Origin: Ignavibacteria bacterium
GTDB taxonomy: Bacteria; Bacteroidota; Ignavibacteria; Ignavibacteriales; Melioribacteraceae
Direction of reading: 5' to 3'
DNA: 8,203 bases
NCBI GenBank assembly: GCA_027347805.1
Contig: DAIEQP010000427.1
Location: 1-8,203 of the forward strand
Of this stretch, positions 7,854 through 8,203 are shown piece by piece; the stretch's first letter is position 1; every line of letters starts with the position of its first letter. The notes under the pieces were generated by a model. The model had not been told where the DNA came from. It searched no databases and worked only from the letters and a program-made list of their open reading frames with translations. Position numbers and translations under genes: made by a program.

Positions 7854-8203
7854 TTTGTTTAATCACCTCTGCTTCAACAAAATCAAGCACTCCTCCAACC
7901 GGCACATGATGCTTCCTCACACGAACATGAATTTCGATGATTTCTTTATATTGTGAGAGTAATTCATCTGCAATTACGGTTGCTAGAGTTTCAATCAGCT
8001 TGTATTTTTTTGAATGAACAATTTTGTTAATGAATTTATAAACTGAATCGTAATTAATTGTAGCTTTTAAATCATCATTCAAAACTGCTTTTGAAAAATC
8101 AGTATAGATATCTACATCCGCTTCAAACTTACCGCCAATGTTTTGCTCTTCCTGCAAAGCTCCGTGATATGCATAAAAACTGGCGTTTTTTATTCTTATA
8201 ATA
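7846..8203 (-). CDS. folB: Dihydroneopterin aldolase, 5' end cut by the window edge
   Basis: FolB splits 7,8-dihydroneopterin into 6-hydroxymethyl-7,8-dihydropterin, the FolK substrate, and glycolaldehyde. The frame stays open to the right edge, reading IIRIKNASFYAYHGALQEEQ before the TTG at 8157. This is the conserved FolB N terminus, so that TTG is internal. 118 residues are visible. E19, Y51 and K97 match the active-site E22, Y54 and K100 of the S. aureus enzyme (recalled) with a constant offset of 3, so the missing part is probably about three codons. Other family marks are IGGKFEADVDIYTD (22-35), LNDDLKATINY and LIETLATVIADELL. The usual KPxAP reads KHHVP, a mild variant with the lysine kept. 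It is the first gene seen of the - strand run; any promoter would lie outside the window or in genes further upstream. Confidence 0.93.
   Translation of the reverse strand, partial: IIRIKNASFYAYHGALQEEQNIGGKFEADVDIYTDFSKAVLNDDLKATINYDSVYKFINKIVHSKKYKLIETLATVIADELLSQYKEIIEIHVRVRKHHVPVGGVLDFVEAEVIKQNG
7862..7869 (-). promoter_or_regulatory. Extended Shine-Dalgarno sequence for folK
   Basis: GAGGTGAT on the - strand ends 8 bases before the folK ATG. It matches eight consecutive bases of the ideal complement to the usual 16S rRNA 3' end. It is embedded in the folB codons for Glu-Val-Ile near the C terminus. It supports both the folK start and the 8-base overlap, and shows that this organism uses Shine-Dalgarno initiation at some genes. 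Confidence 0.65.

Noticed and set aside
8155..8157. TTG as the start of folB
   Set aside because: In-frame codons upstream encode the conserved FYAYHG segment of FolB, so the start lies beyond the right edge.

Overview
The window is AT-rich, gene-dense bacterial chromosome with no intergenic stretch above about 10 bases. A sensor kinase carrying a two-component-regulator propeller and Y_Y_Y domain, a multi-PAS hybrid kinase, a family 9 glycosyltransferase and a folB-folK-deoxynucleoside kinase cluster together suggest the Bacteroidota/Chlorobiota/Ignavibacteriota assemblage. I lean to an Ignavibacteria-like organism because at least two starts have readable Shine-Dalgarno sequences, which are uncommon in Bacteroidia. 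This placement is inference from gene content only.

Left half, + strand (1-4456): two overlapping signalling genes. The first is cut by the left window edge. It encodes a membrane sensor: extracytoplasmic propeller, Y_Y_Y domain, one transmembrane helix, PAS, HisKA_2 H-box and a C-terminal ATPase-like domain. The H-box is intact, but the ATP site looks eroded. The second gene starts inside the end of the first. It encodes a soluble hybrid in the order receiver, three PAS domains, HisKA, HATPase, with all catalytic residues present. The pair reads as a signalling relay in which the receiver is an input; no DNA-binding output is encoded here.

Right half, - strand (4428-8203): six genes that touch or overlap, reading right to left as folB (cut by the right edge), folK, deoxynucleoside kinase, a small membrane-anchored protein, a GT9 glycosyltransferase and a Ppx/GppA phosphatase. 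The spacing (overlaps of 4 and 8 bases, gaps of 2, 6 and 8 bases) implies one transcript. FolB and FolK catalyse consecutive steps of folate synthesis, the kinase salvages deoxynucleosides, GT9 builds surface glycan, and Ppx/GppA turns over polyphosphate or pppGpp. The set looks like a housekeeping operon rather than a dedicated pathway.

The two halves converge, and their last genes overlap by 29 bases with no visible terminator. I found no RNA genes, mobile elements, CRISPR arrays or significant repeats. The observation most worth following is the apparent loss of the ATP-binding residues in the first sensor kinase next to an intact hybrid partner.
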